A DNA stretch of 64,000 bases, taken from contig NC_083688.1 in NCBI RefSeq assembly GCF_033118175.1, positions 3,934,501 through 3,998,500 on the forward strand, written 5' to 3'. Under the pieces are notes generated by a model that saw nothing but the letters and a program-made list of their open reading frames with translations, ran no database searches and was not told the DNA's origin. Shown here in pieces: positions 46,840-57,414 of the stretch (positions are counted from its first letter, which is position 1; the number at the start of each line of letters is the position of its first letter). Both the position numbers and the translations under genes were made by a program. The stretch is from Dama dama (taxonomy: Eukaryota; Chordata; Mammalia; Artiodactyla; Cervidae).

Positions 46840-47060
46840 GGGCTTCCCTCGTGGCTCCGATGGTAAAGAATCTGCTGCAAGGCAGGAGACGCTGCGTTGT
46901 TTCCATCCCTGGGTCGGGAGGATCCCCTGGAGGAGGGCATGGCAACCCACTCAGAATTCTTGCCTGGAGAATCCCACGGACAGAGGAGCCTGGCAGGGTA
47001 CAGTCCATGGGGTCACAAAGAGTCGGACAGGACTGAGTAACTAACACATACACACATGCG
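46840..47060 (+). mobile_element. Bov-tA SINE
   Basis: Full sense copy (ggcttccctcgtggctccga to gtcggacaggactgag), followed by a short CA-rich tail and a (GATG)n tract at 47079-47127. Confidence 0.92.
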
Positions 47061-47544
47061 CACACACAAACAGCTTCACAATGGATGGATGGATGGAGAG
47101 ATAGATGGAGAGATGGATAGGTGGATTAATGAAAAACAGGGGGGTGGGGATGTGAGAACTGGTAAGATGTTGTAATAATGGTTATCATGGTCACATCAAC
47201 CCTTATTTCAAAAAGAATCCGGAGAAAACTCAAATCAAGGTCTAGCATAGACCCGCTAGGTCTGGGACCACCACCCCAAAAGACTAGAACTCAAGCAACT
47301 CTTGGTAGCAGAACCTAAAAGAACCCATGGGCCTTTACTCTTGAAAGGTCAAAACTATCCTTTTGCACAGCCCTCTCTCCACCAGGACACAGGACAGTGT
47401 CCAGGACACAGTCACGCACATCGCCAGACCGAACAGAACCGCACTTGCATTTGCCCAGGAGTAATTACTGAACGCCTACTGTGTGCTCAGCACAGTCATT
47501 TGCCGGCCAGCTGGCCAGCCCGCCCTGGCAGGCTGCCTGCGCGG

Positions 47545-47880
47545 CCAGCTGACTGACAGCGCCGTATCAGCTTACACAGCAGCTGGTGTTTCCTTCCCTG
47601 TAAATGCCCTTGTCTCGCTGGATAGAGGGAGCGTGTGATGATGACAAGGGTGGTCAGAATGATTTAGTTTCATCTCTGATGCACCCTGCCTGGGGAATTC
47701 TCATTGTCATCAGGTGGTGACAGCTTGTGGTTGAGGGTATTAAACAGCTCAGCTCCTTGTTTCAATAAGCATCATATAGAATTACTAAACAAGCAGATGA
47801 GAGACAAAAGGGTCAGCCTGATCTGTTTGGGGAAAGACTCTACCTGAGAACTGCTGACCCAGGCAGAAGAAAAATATACT
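47545..47880. promoter_or_regulatory. Candidate conserved non-coding element
   Basis: Repeat-free, AT-balanced block with several TGACAG/TGTCA (MEIS/TALE-like) words (ctgactgacagcg, gtcatcaggtggtgacagc) and ordered AT motifs (gcatcatatagaattac). Only texture and motif content support this. Confidence 0.35.
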
Positions 47881-48229
47881 GACACGCGTGTGTCCTCAGG
47901 GCGTCCCAGGCGTTAATCATGGAGGTGACCTGTGATCACGCCCCTTGAGTCCAAAAGGAAAGGACTCCTGAGTCTGTCTCCCCTCTACTGTGGTTTGGGG
48001 GAAACTAGTTTATTATCCTCTCAGGATAATAAAAGAAATGCATCCCTACTGTAAAATATATAGGCAATACATTTTAGGGGATATTTAGGGAAGTGGGGAA
48101 AAAAGAAAGTAAAAATCACCCAGGAACCTCATTCCTGCAAAAATACAGCACTGACCTTTTCTTCCATCTTTTTTTCATGTATATATTTTCCGGAGCTGCG
48201 AAGGTAACAATAATTATTAAGAATAACTA

Positions 48230-48506
48230 GGGCTTCCCCGATGGTCCAGTGGTAAAGAATCCACCTTGCAAAGCAAGGGACAGTGGTTCAATCCCCGGCC
48301 TAAGAAGACCCCACATGCCATGTGGCAACTAGCCTGGGAGCCACAACTACCGAAACCCTGGAGCCGGAGAGGTCACGCTCCACAAGAGAAGTCCCCGCAA
48401 CGAGAAGCCATCGCGGCAAAGAGCACCTCCCACTCACCCACTGCAACTAGAGAGCCTGGGCGAAGAAGCAAAGCCCGAGCACAGGCAAAAATTAAATAAA
48501 TAAGGA
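48230..48506 (+). mobile_element. CHR-2-type SINE, full length
   Basis: The head ggcttccccgatggtccagt is followed by its body and an aaataaataagg tail. aataact-like duplications flank it. Confidence 0.88.
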
Positions 48507-48509
48507 TAA

Positions 48510-48690
48510 CTAAATCTTCACAGGGAACTCTACCCAATACTCTGTAATGGCATGGATGGGAAGAGAATCTAAAAGAAGAGAGGGGATATGTGTACACACG
48601 TCACTGACTCCCTTCGCTGTACACGCAAACTAACACAACGTTGTAAATCAACGATACTCTAATACCAATTTAAAAAACAAATAACTAAAT
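48510..48690 (+). mobile_element. Artiodactyl L1 3' end
   Basis: Sense: gggaactctacccaatactc, then ctaacacaacgttgtaaatc. Confidence 0.8.
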
Positions 48691-48704
48691 CTTAAAACAA
48701 TGCA

Positions 48705-48900
48705 TACCAGGCATTGCTTTAAGTGTGTTACATCTATTTACACATCCAATCCTCCCAACAGCTCTACAAGGTACGACTATTGCTAGGCCTATTCTACAGA
48801 TGAGCAAACTGAGGCACAGAGAGATTAGGTTGCCTGAGTTTGCAGGACTAAGAGGCAGAGCTGGGATTCAAACCATCCCTCCACACCGTTCTCCTATCTT
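48705..48900 (-). mobile_element. MIR SINE, near full length
   Basis: Antisense MIR: ctacagatgagcaaactgag, gcacagagagattaggttgc, ggcagagctgggattcaaac. Confidence 0.85.
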
Positions 48901-48904
48901 AGGT

Positions 48905-49080
48905 CCAATTTATGGTCTCCTTTTTGTCTTCAGCATTATGATATATACACTTTCCCAAGGCACGAGCTACAGAAACATTATTTTTAATGGTTGCTAAATA
49001 TTCCAAGTCGATGGACTACAGTTTACTTAGTCATTCCTCTATTTTGGATATATTTTTTCCTCCAAATTCTCAGGGTTCTG
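48905..49080 (-). mobile_element. L1-like fragment
   Basis: aatggttgctaaatattcca and cctctattttggatatattt resemble an antisense or 3' L1 segment. Low certainty on orientation. Confidence 0.4.
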
Positions 49081-49344
49081 AAACCCTCTCCAGTACAGCA
49101 GTGAACGAACCCCCGCAGAAGAGAGCCACTGCCTCCCACTCTTTCCCTTCCAGGGAATGCTCATCCCCACACAGCCCATCACTGCCACGCAAAGCTGGCC
49201 CCAACTCCTCCCCAGGGCTTGGAAGCAACAGCTCCTGGCCCCCAACTCTCCACCCTATCCCCCAAGGCAGAAAGCTTGCAATCAGAATTATGAGCAGACT
49301 GTATTACACCCTGGACCAAAAATATTACATTTCCCCGCTTGCCT

Positions 49345-49565
49345 TGGGCAAGACAGCGTGGGCAGTGCACCTGTCCACTGGCCACCTGGGCAACACACCT
49401 CACGTCTTCCAGGCTCGGTTTCCTCCTTGTAAACAGAAAGACCAGTGGGACCCCTGCCTCCCTTGAATGACAAGTTCTCGGTGAAGATCAGATGACATAA
49501 TTGCCATAAAAAAGGCTTTCGAAACTGAAAAAGAGCTCTCCATATGCAAGAGATTGTTATTATTA
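49345..49565 (+). mobile_element. MIR SINE, degraded
   Basis: Sense MIR-like: ggctcggtttcctccttgta, then gaagatcagatgacataatt. Confidence 0.55.
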
Positions 49566-49579
49566 TAGCATTAAGTCGA

Positions 49580-49980
49580 CAATGTTCCCTGAGGAGCTGC
49601 TGCGTGCCAGGCATTTGTGTTGAAGCCCGTGGGGACATGCAGACCCACAAGAGAGCCCCAGGGCCAACCCAGAAGGAAACACAGTCTGACGGTGGCGGCC
49701 TGACCAGCAGGGACACACAGAGGAGTGAGTGCTTGGACAGAGAGGAGCGTAGGGCTGCAGGAGCCCAAGTCAGGGAAGGCTTCCTGGAGGAGGTAACCAC
49801 TCAGCTGAAAGCTGGAGGACGAGTTTGGCAAGATGAAAAGGGGTGGGAGGCTTGAGAGAACAGCATATGCAAAAGTGCGGGGACAGAAAAAGAATGACAT
49901 TCTGGAAAGAACAGCGTGGCCAGGGTGTAGCGGGTTTCTGGAGAAGTGGAAGGAGAGGAGGTTTGCGGTGTGGACCACAC
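49580..49980 (-). mobile_element. L2 LINE fragment
   Basis: Antisense L2: cagggaaggcttcctggagg (49762), gagaacagcatatgcaaaag and the gctgcgtgccaggcatt start. Confidence 0.7.
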
Positions 49981-50349
49981 TGGTATCTGCTCTTTTAACT
50001 GCTGGGATCCTGTACCCGTTGAGGGGATGAGGACGGGGCGGCACAACCCACTCCCAGCAAGCATCACCGCCTTCTGTCCAGTCTAAGGGCCACACAGCAT
50101 CAGGGGACTGGACCCGGGGAGACGGTCTGGGATTTGCAGGTGCCGCTCCTCATCAAACCGAACGGGGCAGGGTTTAGAGGCCTCCTCCCAAGCCTCTGCA
50201 CATCCTCGCCACCCCCCATCCCTGCCTACCAGCTCCACTGCACCCCAGGACTACCCCAAAGCTCAAACTCGATGGATTCCCCAGGAAGTTCAGGCAAAGA
50301 ACCTACTAAGGTGCTGGGTATTCATTGTTATCGCCTTTAAACCTTTCCA

Positions 50350-50548
50350 GGACTTCCCTGGTGGCTCAGACAGTAAAGCGTCTGCCTACAATGCGGGAGA
50401 TCCGGGTTCGATCCCTGGGTCGGGAAGATCCTTTGGAGAAGGAAATGGCAACCCACTCCAGTACTCTTGCCTGGAAAATCCCATGGACGGAGGAGCATGG
50501 CAGGCTCCATGGGGTCACAGAGTCGGACATGACTGAGCGACTTCACTT
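50350..50548 (+). mobile_element. Bov-tA SINE
   Basis: Full sense copy from gacttccctggtggctcaga to gacatgactgagcgacttca. Confidence 0.92.
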
Positions 50549-50554
50549 AAATCT

Positions 50555-51135
50555 TTCCAGCAAGCCCGTGAGACCTGGATTCCTGGTCCCATTTCACCAA
50601 TGAGAGTCAGAAAAGTCAAATAATAGGCACTCGTGAAATTAAAGTGTGTTTAGGATTCAAGGTGGTGCAGGCATCAGAGAGGCGGAGATTGAAGCCTCTG
50701 AACAAGTCCCCACTTGGCTGCTCCAAGGCCGGGCTGAGACTCGTACCTCAAGCAAGGAGCCTGTAGATGGCACAGCGGCTTGGGCAGGGGACGCGTCTGA
50801 CACCACGTCTGCCTCTCCCAGGGCCCCGCAGGTAGGGGACCAGGGTCGGATTAAATCAGAATCTCTCCACATTCACATTCACCAGGGGACGTGGGTACAA
50901 ACCCCATCCCAGGCCCTAGACACATTCTTGCGCAGACCGCATTCTGGGTTTAGTTCAAGTCCAAGAAACTAGTCCTTTCCGGCTCAGCTGGGACTCCAGG
51001 GAAACCCCAACCCGCTTGCCCTCTGGGCATCTCAGAAATGCTCCCACACAAGCTCCCTTCCTGCCAGCAGAAGAGCCAGGCTCTAGCGGCCGGGAGGAGA
51101 AGAACCCACCCAGCAGCTTCCTCGGCCAGAAGGCA
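50555..51135. other. Intergenic, mostly unique DNA
   Basis: A weak antisense MIR scrap lies near 50555-50640. Nothing else recognised. Confidence 0.35.
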
Positions 51136-51139
51136 AGGG

Positions 51140-51770
51140 AAGCAAGTGATGCTCTGTGTCTCCAAACGAGATCCTCAGCCTTTCTGTGCCTCAGTTTCTT
51201 CACAAGGGCAGGAGGTCACGGGCCCACTGAGGTCCATGGAGGGTTTATGTATTTCCTGCTCAAGTTATTTAGACGCTGTTCTAGACACTGATGGGCTTCC
51301 CTGGTGGCTCAGATGGTAGGGAATCCGCCTACAATGCAAGAGGCCCGGGTTCGATTCGTGGTTGGAGAAGATGCCCTGGAGAAGGGCATGGCAACCCACT
51401 CTAGTATTCTTGCCTGGAGAATCCCATGGACGGAGGAGCCTGACGGGCTGCAGTCCACGGGGTCGCCAAGAGTCAGAGAGACAGCAGGAAACAAGCGAAA
51501 CAGTGTCCTCCGGAGCCTTCCATCCTCTGGTGCCTCTGTTCCCCCAGCTGTTCACAGTGCCTTCCTCACGGAGTTGTTGCGGGGATTAAATAAATGAGTA
51601 TCTGTAAAGAGCTCAGTCCGGGGCCTGGTGCTTAACAAGTGGCTGCAGAAGTTGACTGTTAGTAGGAGTAATACCCTCCTCCCTGGGTTATAAGGATTAG
51701 ATGAGATCATATCTGTAAAGTACTAGGGTGTGACCAGCACACAACGTGAAAAACCGACAGCTACTTCCTC
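51140..51770 (+). mobile_element. MIR SINE cluster around a Bov-tA
   Basis: Sense MIR parts: ctgtgcctcagtttcttcac (51185) before, and gcggggattaaataaatgag (51579) after, the Bov-tA at 51294-51486. A second MIR 3' part follows at 51665-51770 (aggattagatgagatcatat). Confidence 0.6.
51294..51486 (+). mobile_element. Bov-tA SINE
   Basis: Full sense copy (ggcttccctggtggctcaga to ccaagagtcagagagaca). Confidence 0.92.
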
Positions 51771-51891
51771 AAACATCAGCCAGTATAATCAGCCCATTTT
51801 AGGGAGGAGGGCACTGAGGCATGAGACTAAGGGACTTGCCCAAAATCTCACGTTGGTTCCTGGTAAAGGCTCTTAAGCACATTCTGAACCA

Positions 51892-52095
51892 AGATTTCTC
51901 AGCTTTGGTGCACTCATGGCTGGATGGTTCTGGGCGCCATAAGAAGTTCAGCAGCATCCATGCCCCCTACCCTTGGACACCAAGAGCTGTACCCTCCTCC
52001 CACGCTGTTACAACTGCAAAAGTCTCGGGACATCGCCAAATGGCCCCTGGAGGGCAAAATTATTTCCCAACCCCACGAGAAGCACTGCTCTAAAC
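51892..52095. mobile_element. Old hAT-type DNA transposon remnant
   Basis: aagatttctcagctttggtg, aagttcagcagcatccatgc, catcgccaaatggcccctgg: a known non-autonomous DNA transposon pattern. Exact family not assigned. Confidence 0.5.
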
Positions 52096-52099
52096 TGAC

Positions 52100-52655
52100 C
52101 CTTGAGCTCATTTCAAGAACCGCCCCCCCAACCCCCCGCCACCCCTGGATCTGACCCAAATGCCCCTTCTCCCCCCAGCACCAACAGAAATGCCCTGTTC
52201 CAACCACCCTCCCGGAGAACGAGCCCTTTCTCAAGCAAACTTCAAACTTGCCAGCCTCCCTCCCTCCGCTCCGGGTCTTCCCCACTCCAAGACCCCCCAC
52301 CTCCCACCCGACCCCCATCGAGGCGCAGCTGAAGCCCCACCGGCTCCCTGAAGGACCTCTCAGGGCCCTAGAACTTGCGGTCTGTACCCAGCCCTCCAAC
52401 TCCTATCACAATCAGTCACCAACCTGTCTGTGCTTGCCTGCTCCCCGGGCCCTGCCCCCACCCCACTCCAGACAGACGCAGGTGGAGGGCAGGAGCTGGA
52501 CCGGCTCCTCTGTGTCCCCAGCACCCAGCACAACGCCAGGCAGAGGGAGAGACTCCCTGGTGGGTGCACACGGCCCCTCACAGGTGCCACTGGCCGGCAG
52601 ACTAAGGTCAGCATCACTGCGCTCTGCTTAGCAGTGGCTGAGAGTTAAGGGCGAG
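52100..52655. other. C-rich intergenic DNA
   Basis: Strongly pyrimidine-rich. No gene, no recognisable repeat. Open frames are proline-rich noise. Confidence 0.4.
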
Positions 52656-52659
52656 AGCC

Positions 52660-52780
52660 AGCCTCGGACTGCTCCCACCTGTGGCTCCTTCCTGACTGTG
52701 GACAGGAGAGTCAAGTCCTCCGGGCCTCAGCTTCTTCATCTGTGAGATGGGGATGACGCACCGTGTTGACGGGCAGCACC
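52660..52780 (+). mobile_element. MIR SINE fragment
   Basis: Sense MIR: gcctcagcttcttcatctgt, then gagatggggatgacgcac. Confidence 0.7.
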
Positions 52781-52829
52781 GCTGGACAATCAAATGCTCC
52801 TGACTCCTAACCCAGTGCTCTCTCTCTGG

Positions 52830-53340
52830 TTTACAGGACAAGGATGCCCAGGGGAGGCTGCGGCCGGAGGTGGGAGGTTTCTGAGCCAAATTCCCCCGAG
52901 GCCTGACCGTCCAACTCCCCGGGTAGGAAGGAAGAGGGGCTGCTGCGAACCAGGATGTGAACAAGCCGCGGGGGCAGGGAGGGCGGAGGCCGCCGGAGAG
53001 GCCTCCAGACACGGTAAATAATTCACGCAGATGAACTGGAGATAAAGTGCGGCTTCGTGGGGGATTGAGTTCAGGTCGGAGGAGGCTCAGACGGCTGCAG
53101 GGCACTTGTGGTCTGCCCTGTCTGAGGGGGAGAAGTAATGCGGCTCGGCCTGCCCGGAAAACGCGGCTCCCTGTCAGTGGCGGGAGCTCCCCGGAACTGC
53201 CCCGCGGGGCGACCAGCCTCGGCCGGCGGCCTCCGCCCAGCCGTCCCCATGGCAACCGGCTGGCCTGGTCCAGGGTTCACCGCCAACCGGATCCTCAGCC
53301 TCCCCTCCCCCAAGGGAGGATGGGCGTCGTAGGCCCAGAA
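52830..53340. promoter_or_regulatory. Small CpG-rich repeat-free island
   Basis: CpG-dense DNA (for example 53130-53290) with an X-box-like GTCCCCATGGCAAC at 53243-53256 (13 of 14). No supported open frame. Candidate distal regulatory element about 8-10 kb downstream of the CAMK2N1 stop. Confidence 0.4.
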
Positions 53341-53444
53341 CCTTGCTGCTCTCCGGGCTGCCGGGAGCAGTACAAAGTTGCCTTCTACCCTCTGCTTTTA
53401 TTGGAGCGCTGGAAACCAGGGACTCTTGGGGTCAGCCTCCCTGG

Positions 53445-53665
53445 GGTCCGTGCCAGCTCCACGACTGTCTGGCTGTGCCACCTTAGGCGGGTGACTTCAC
53501 TGCTCCGTGCCTCAACTTCCCTTATCTAGAAAATGGGAATAATAATAATATTAATAATCGTAACTCCCTCCTAGTGTTGTTGTGAAAAGTAAATGAATTA
53601 AATACAAAGAGTGTAGAACAGTGCCTGGCCTAGAGTCAGCACCTGGTAAATACTGCTTTCCAAAT
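53445..53665 (+). mobile_element. MIR SINE, near full length
   Basis: Sense MIR: gtgccaccttaggcgggtga, then gaaaatgggaataataataa and acagtgcctggcctagagtc. Confidence 0.85.
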
Positions 53666-53789
53666 TGGGTACAGGAGCCCCAGAGCCACAAAATACCTGA
53701 ACCCTCCGGCGAGCAGCGCAGTGTGTTACTGACACATCTGTGGTCGGAATGCCGTTGCCGGTCTTTTCCAGGACACCCACTGCGGTCGC

Positions 53790-54030
53790 TGGGGGCCTGC
53801 TCTTGGTGTTCCCCAAGGATCTCCTAAGCTTCCTGTGGGCCCACCCCCACCCTCCTTCTCAACCTCTTGAGGCTTCAGCGTCACCAGATGGTCATTGACC
53901 AGACTCTGAGGTCTCTGAAGGCCAGAAGAAGCCTTGTTTTTGTCAGCCCTGTCTTCCCAGTGCCAAGCATAATACCCTCCCCACCCCACCCCTGGCAGTT
54001 GAGTCCTTGAATGAATAGGGATTTAATTAA
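53790..54030 (+). mobile_element. L2 LINE 3' end, degraded
   Basis: Sense L2-like: cttcccagtgccaagcataa, then gagtccttgaatgaataggg. A TTAA-rich stretch follows at 54010-54042. Confidence 0.5.
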
Positions 54031-54529
54031 TTAATTAGTTAATTTCCTCTACCCAAACACCCGCCTGGACCAGGCTCTTTCAGCCCTCAGCCACCGGCTG
54101 TCTGTCTTAGCTGACATTCATTTCCCTGACAACTTTCAGTCATCACTGCCTGACCCCGCCCGCCCAGCCCCCTTCTCCACTCTGTTAGGATTTCCCATGG
54201 CCCATTTCCCAGGTCCGCCTGGCCTCCCCGACCTCCCTTCCCCTCTAGTGACCCTTTGTCCTCAAACAGCTGCTTCTGGGTCGAGGACCTTCCTCCAGAC
54301 CCGTGGGTGTATGCTGCCCCGGGTTAAGGATGAAGCTTCCAAAGTGAAGGGTAAACACGATCAACCAAGTCCTCATCTCAGAGAGGGAGGGTGGGCTCGA
54401 GATGGGGGCCCAGTGCCGGCAAGGTGGGACTGTCTTTCTGGGTTTCCCTGTCCCTCTAGAGAAGTGACTAGGGCCCATGGACAAAGGCTGTCTGTCCCCC
54501 GGGGCCACCCCACAAGCTCCAGCCCTGTC

Positions 54530-54790
54530 TCCCAGCTGCCAGGTTTCCCCGGATACAGCCCGGTCGCTGAGGATTTATTTTTGCATATGGTTTGGGAGAA
54601 TCTCTGTTTCTGGAATAATGACAACCTTTTTTTTCCCCCCTCCGCCTTCCCTCCAATAGGCAGATTTTATAAACCAGAGCAGCTGCCTGAAGGTTTCCAA
54701 GAGAAAATTCTGCACAGTTTCTAATCAGGGTGACAGTTCTCCCTCCACAGGAAGTTGCTTTTATTAATTTTGTTTAATCTTCTTCTTTTT
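54530..54790. promoter_or_regulatory. Candidate conserved non-coding element
   Basis: Repeat-free, with ttatttttgcatatggtttg (octamer-like), ccagagcagctgcctgaagg (CAGCTG E-box) and cttttattaattttgtttaa. Texture typical of conserved enhancers; not proven. Confidence 0.4.
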
Positions 54791-54986
54791 TTTTGTAAGG
54801 CTCCATCTATCGGTTAGCAGGCAGCACCTTGGGTCTCATGGCATTTTTGGTTTTCCCCATTTTGCCTGGAACTCATGATTCCATCTAAACCCCAGTGGAC
54901 TTGCCCAACACAGGGGCAACATTGATCAGCTAAAAAGTGGGTCACGCAGAAAAATCCCAATAATTTACGGAGACGTTCCCCTCTCT

Positions 54987-55185
54987 GGGCTTCCCTGGTG
55001 GCTCAGCTGGTAAAGAATTTGCCTGCAATGCAGGAGACCTGGGTTTGATCCCTGGGTTGGGAAGATCCCCTGGAGAAGGGAATGGCTACCCACTCCAGTA
55101 TTCTGGCCTGGATGATTCCATGGACTGTAAAATCCATGGAGTGGCAAAGAGTCCGACACGACTGAGCGACTTTCACTTTCACTCC
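54987..55185 (+). mobile_element. Bov-tA SINE
   Basis: Full sense copy (ggcttccctggtggctcagc to gagcgactttcactttcact). Confidence 0.92.
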
Positions 55186-55377
55186 CCTCTCTAGGAGAGG
55201 AACATAACTGCCCACCCCTTAAGTGGGCCAGAATGAGTTCCTTCCAAAGAGGACTGTATGGAAACCAGAAGGAAATGAGTAATTTTGCCCTGGAGGATAA
55301 CTGACAAAAGCTGCCTCAGCCAGGTAATCAAGGTCAGCATCAGCAGTATCCCTCATGTTGATAGCGTGTACCCTTGA

Positions 55378-55716
55378 TGGGCTTCCCGGGTAGCTTAGCT
55401 GGTAAAGAATCCTCCTGCAATACAGGAGACCCCGCTTCCATTCCCGAGTCAGGAAGTTCCCTTGGAGAAGGGACAGGCTACCCACTCCAGTAATCCTGGG
55501 CTTCCCTGATGGCTCAGACGGTAAAGAATCTGCCTGCAATGTGGGAGACCTGGGTTCGATCCCTGGCTTGGGAAGATCCCCTAGAAGAGGGTATGGAAAC
55601 CCACTCCAGTATTCTTGCCTGGAGAATCCCCATGGACAGAGGAATTTGGTGGGCTACAGTCCATGGGGCCACAAAGAGTGGGACACCACTGACCGACCGA
55701 GCGCACAGCACAGCCT
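55378..55716 (+). mobile_element. Dimeric Bov-tA SINE
   Basis: A truncated Bov-tA (55378-55496) runs into a full copy (55498-55716) at cactccagtaatcctgggct, the same internal join as at 6934. Confidence 0.88.
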
Positions 55717-56170
55717 TGAGAGGACGTGATGAGAATGACGTCATTTACCTCCATGGTCTTCTCAAAACCCATAGCCCCAGTGGAAGCATGAGAAAAACTC
55801 AAACAAACCGCAATTGAGGGACAGCCTACAAAATACCTGAGCAGAACTCCATCAAAAACAAGGAAAATCTGAAAAATGCTCGCAGCCAAGAGGAGCCTAA
55901 GGAGACACGATGACTTAATGTTACGTAGTATCCTGGGTGGAATCCTGGAACAGGAAAGGACATTAGGTAAAAACGAAGGAAATCTGAATGAATGGTGGAT
56001 TTACAGTTCATAGTACTGTTACCCATGTTGGTTCCTTGGTTGTGAAATGTCGTATCATGGAAATTTCAGATGTGAAGAAGACAAATTGAGTCGGGGGTAC
56101 TTGGCAACTCTCTACTACCTTCATAACTTCTCTGTAAATCTAAAACTATTCTAAAGTAAAAGTTTGTATT
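55716..56170 (+). mobile_element. L1 LINE 3' end
   Basis: Sense L1: ggaatcctggaacaggaaag, then ttctctgtaaatctaaaact and attctaaagtaaaagtttgt. It carries a consensus CRE (TGACGTCA) at 55736-55743. Confidence 0.75.
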
Positions 56171-56229
56171 TTTTAAAAGTGGATCCCGTGTTTGGGTTTC
56201 AGGCAGTCCCCAAGGCCCAGTTTTCTTTG

Positions 56230-56400
56230 GTTCCTTCTTTTTGCCAGCAAAGAGGATCTGAGCTGCTGATTTGGGGGATGTCCAAGCTCCTGGCTCCCAA
56301 CCTCATTGCCATGGCAACTGTCATCATTTCTCAAGCCCTGGGAAAACTCCCATTTCTTCACCATCGGATGCTCAGTTAGCCTAGCATAGGACCCGCCCCA
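56230..56400. promoter_or_regulatory. Candidate regulatory block with X-box-like site
   Basis: Repeat-free. It contains ATTGCCATGGCAAC at 56305-56318 (13 of 14 to the RFX X-box palindrome). Confidence 0.4.
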
Positions 56401-56681
56401 AGGTGGGTGCTAAGTCAGGATTTGTCAACTGAATGAAAACCCTGGAGGACCTGTTGATGGAGGGGGTCCAAGCAGAATGCCAGACTCTTTCCTTCCCAGG
56501 AAGGAAGTCAGTACCTGGTAGCCTCCATCCAGAGAAGGAAGGTTTCTGGCAGTCTGGTTGGAAGGGGATAGGAGACTCTTCTCAACTGCCGTTGGAGAGC
56601 ACGCACACAGTTTTACTTAGGGTCATATTGATTGGGGTGCTTTGGGGAACTGATGGGGTAATGAGAGGCAAGAGGAGTCCT

Positions 56682-56695
56682 CTGCCCCCTGCTGG
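56682..56695 (-). promoter_or_regulatory. CTCF consensus site
   Basis: The minus strand reads CCAGCAGGGGGCAG, matching the CCASYAGRKGGCRS core at all positions, in repeat-free DNA. Confidence 0.65.
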
Positions 56696-56834
56696 GACCC
56701 ATGCCCTGCCCCTCTGTCCCCTTGGAGTATCAGCCCTGGGGTGCCAAAAACCATCTGTGAAGAAGCTTCGCATACCGTGAACTGTTTGCTAGGTCTTGGC
56801 ACACGGTAGGCATCTCTTGTACGATCACGTGATG

Positions 56835-57050
56835 CTGCCATTAATAAGGCACCTGGCCCTGCGCTCAGGCGGAGTGGGAGTTTCTGTTTAATCCTTGTGC
56901 CATTGGTACTATCCCTTTTTCCAAAATAAGAAACAGAGGCCCAAAGAGCTTGAGAAACTGGCCCCAAGTCTCAACAAGAAAGTATATAAGAGAGGTTTCA
57001 AATTCAAGACACGCAAGTCCCAAACTCATGCCCCCTGTGTGCCCAGGAGC
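56835..57050 (-). mobile_element. MIR SINE, near full length
   Basis: Antisense MIR: aataagaaacagaggcccaa, then gagcttgagaaactggcccc. Confidence 0.75.
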
Positions 57051-57074
57051 CACCCTGAAATCTACCCCTTCTTT

Positions 57075-57306
57075 TAAAAAAAACAAAAAAAACTTGTGTA
57101 TTTGGCTGTGTCAGATCTTAGCTGTGGCACACGGGACCTTTGCTTGGCACACGGTATCTTTCCCTGCCCCACAAGGGCTTCTCCCGTGTGGCACGCAGGC
57201 TTAGTTGCCCAAGGTATGTGGGATCTTAGTTCCCCAACCAGGGATCACACCTGTAGCCCCTGCGTTGGAAGGTGGATTCTTAACCCCTGGACCACCAGGG
57301 AAGCCG
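57075..57306 (-). mobile_element. tRNA-derived SINE (CHR-2 type)
   Basis: Antisense copy: tatgtgggatcttagttccc, then taacccctggaccaccaggg. The A-rich tail is at 57075-57095. Confidence 0.85.
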
Positions 57307-57414
57307 GAAATCTACCCCTTCTGCTAGGTCCTAAGGGCCAAGAACCAGCTGCCTGCTGTCTGCAGAAGTACCCTCCCTCGCCCCTTCATCCATGGCCTCC
57401 AGACCAGCAGTAAT

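Noticed and set aside
54010..54042. TTAATTAA-rich stretch as an origin or transposon end
   Set aside because: Short simple-sequence run at the end of a degraded L2; no further structure.
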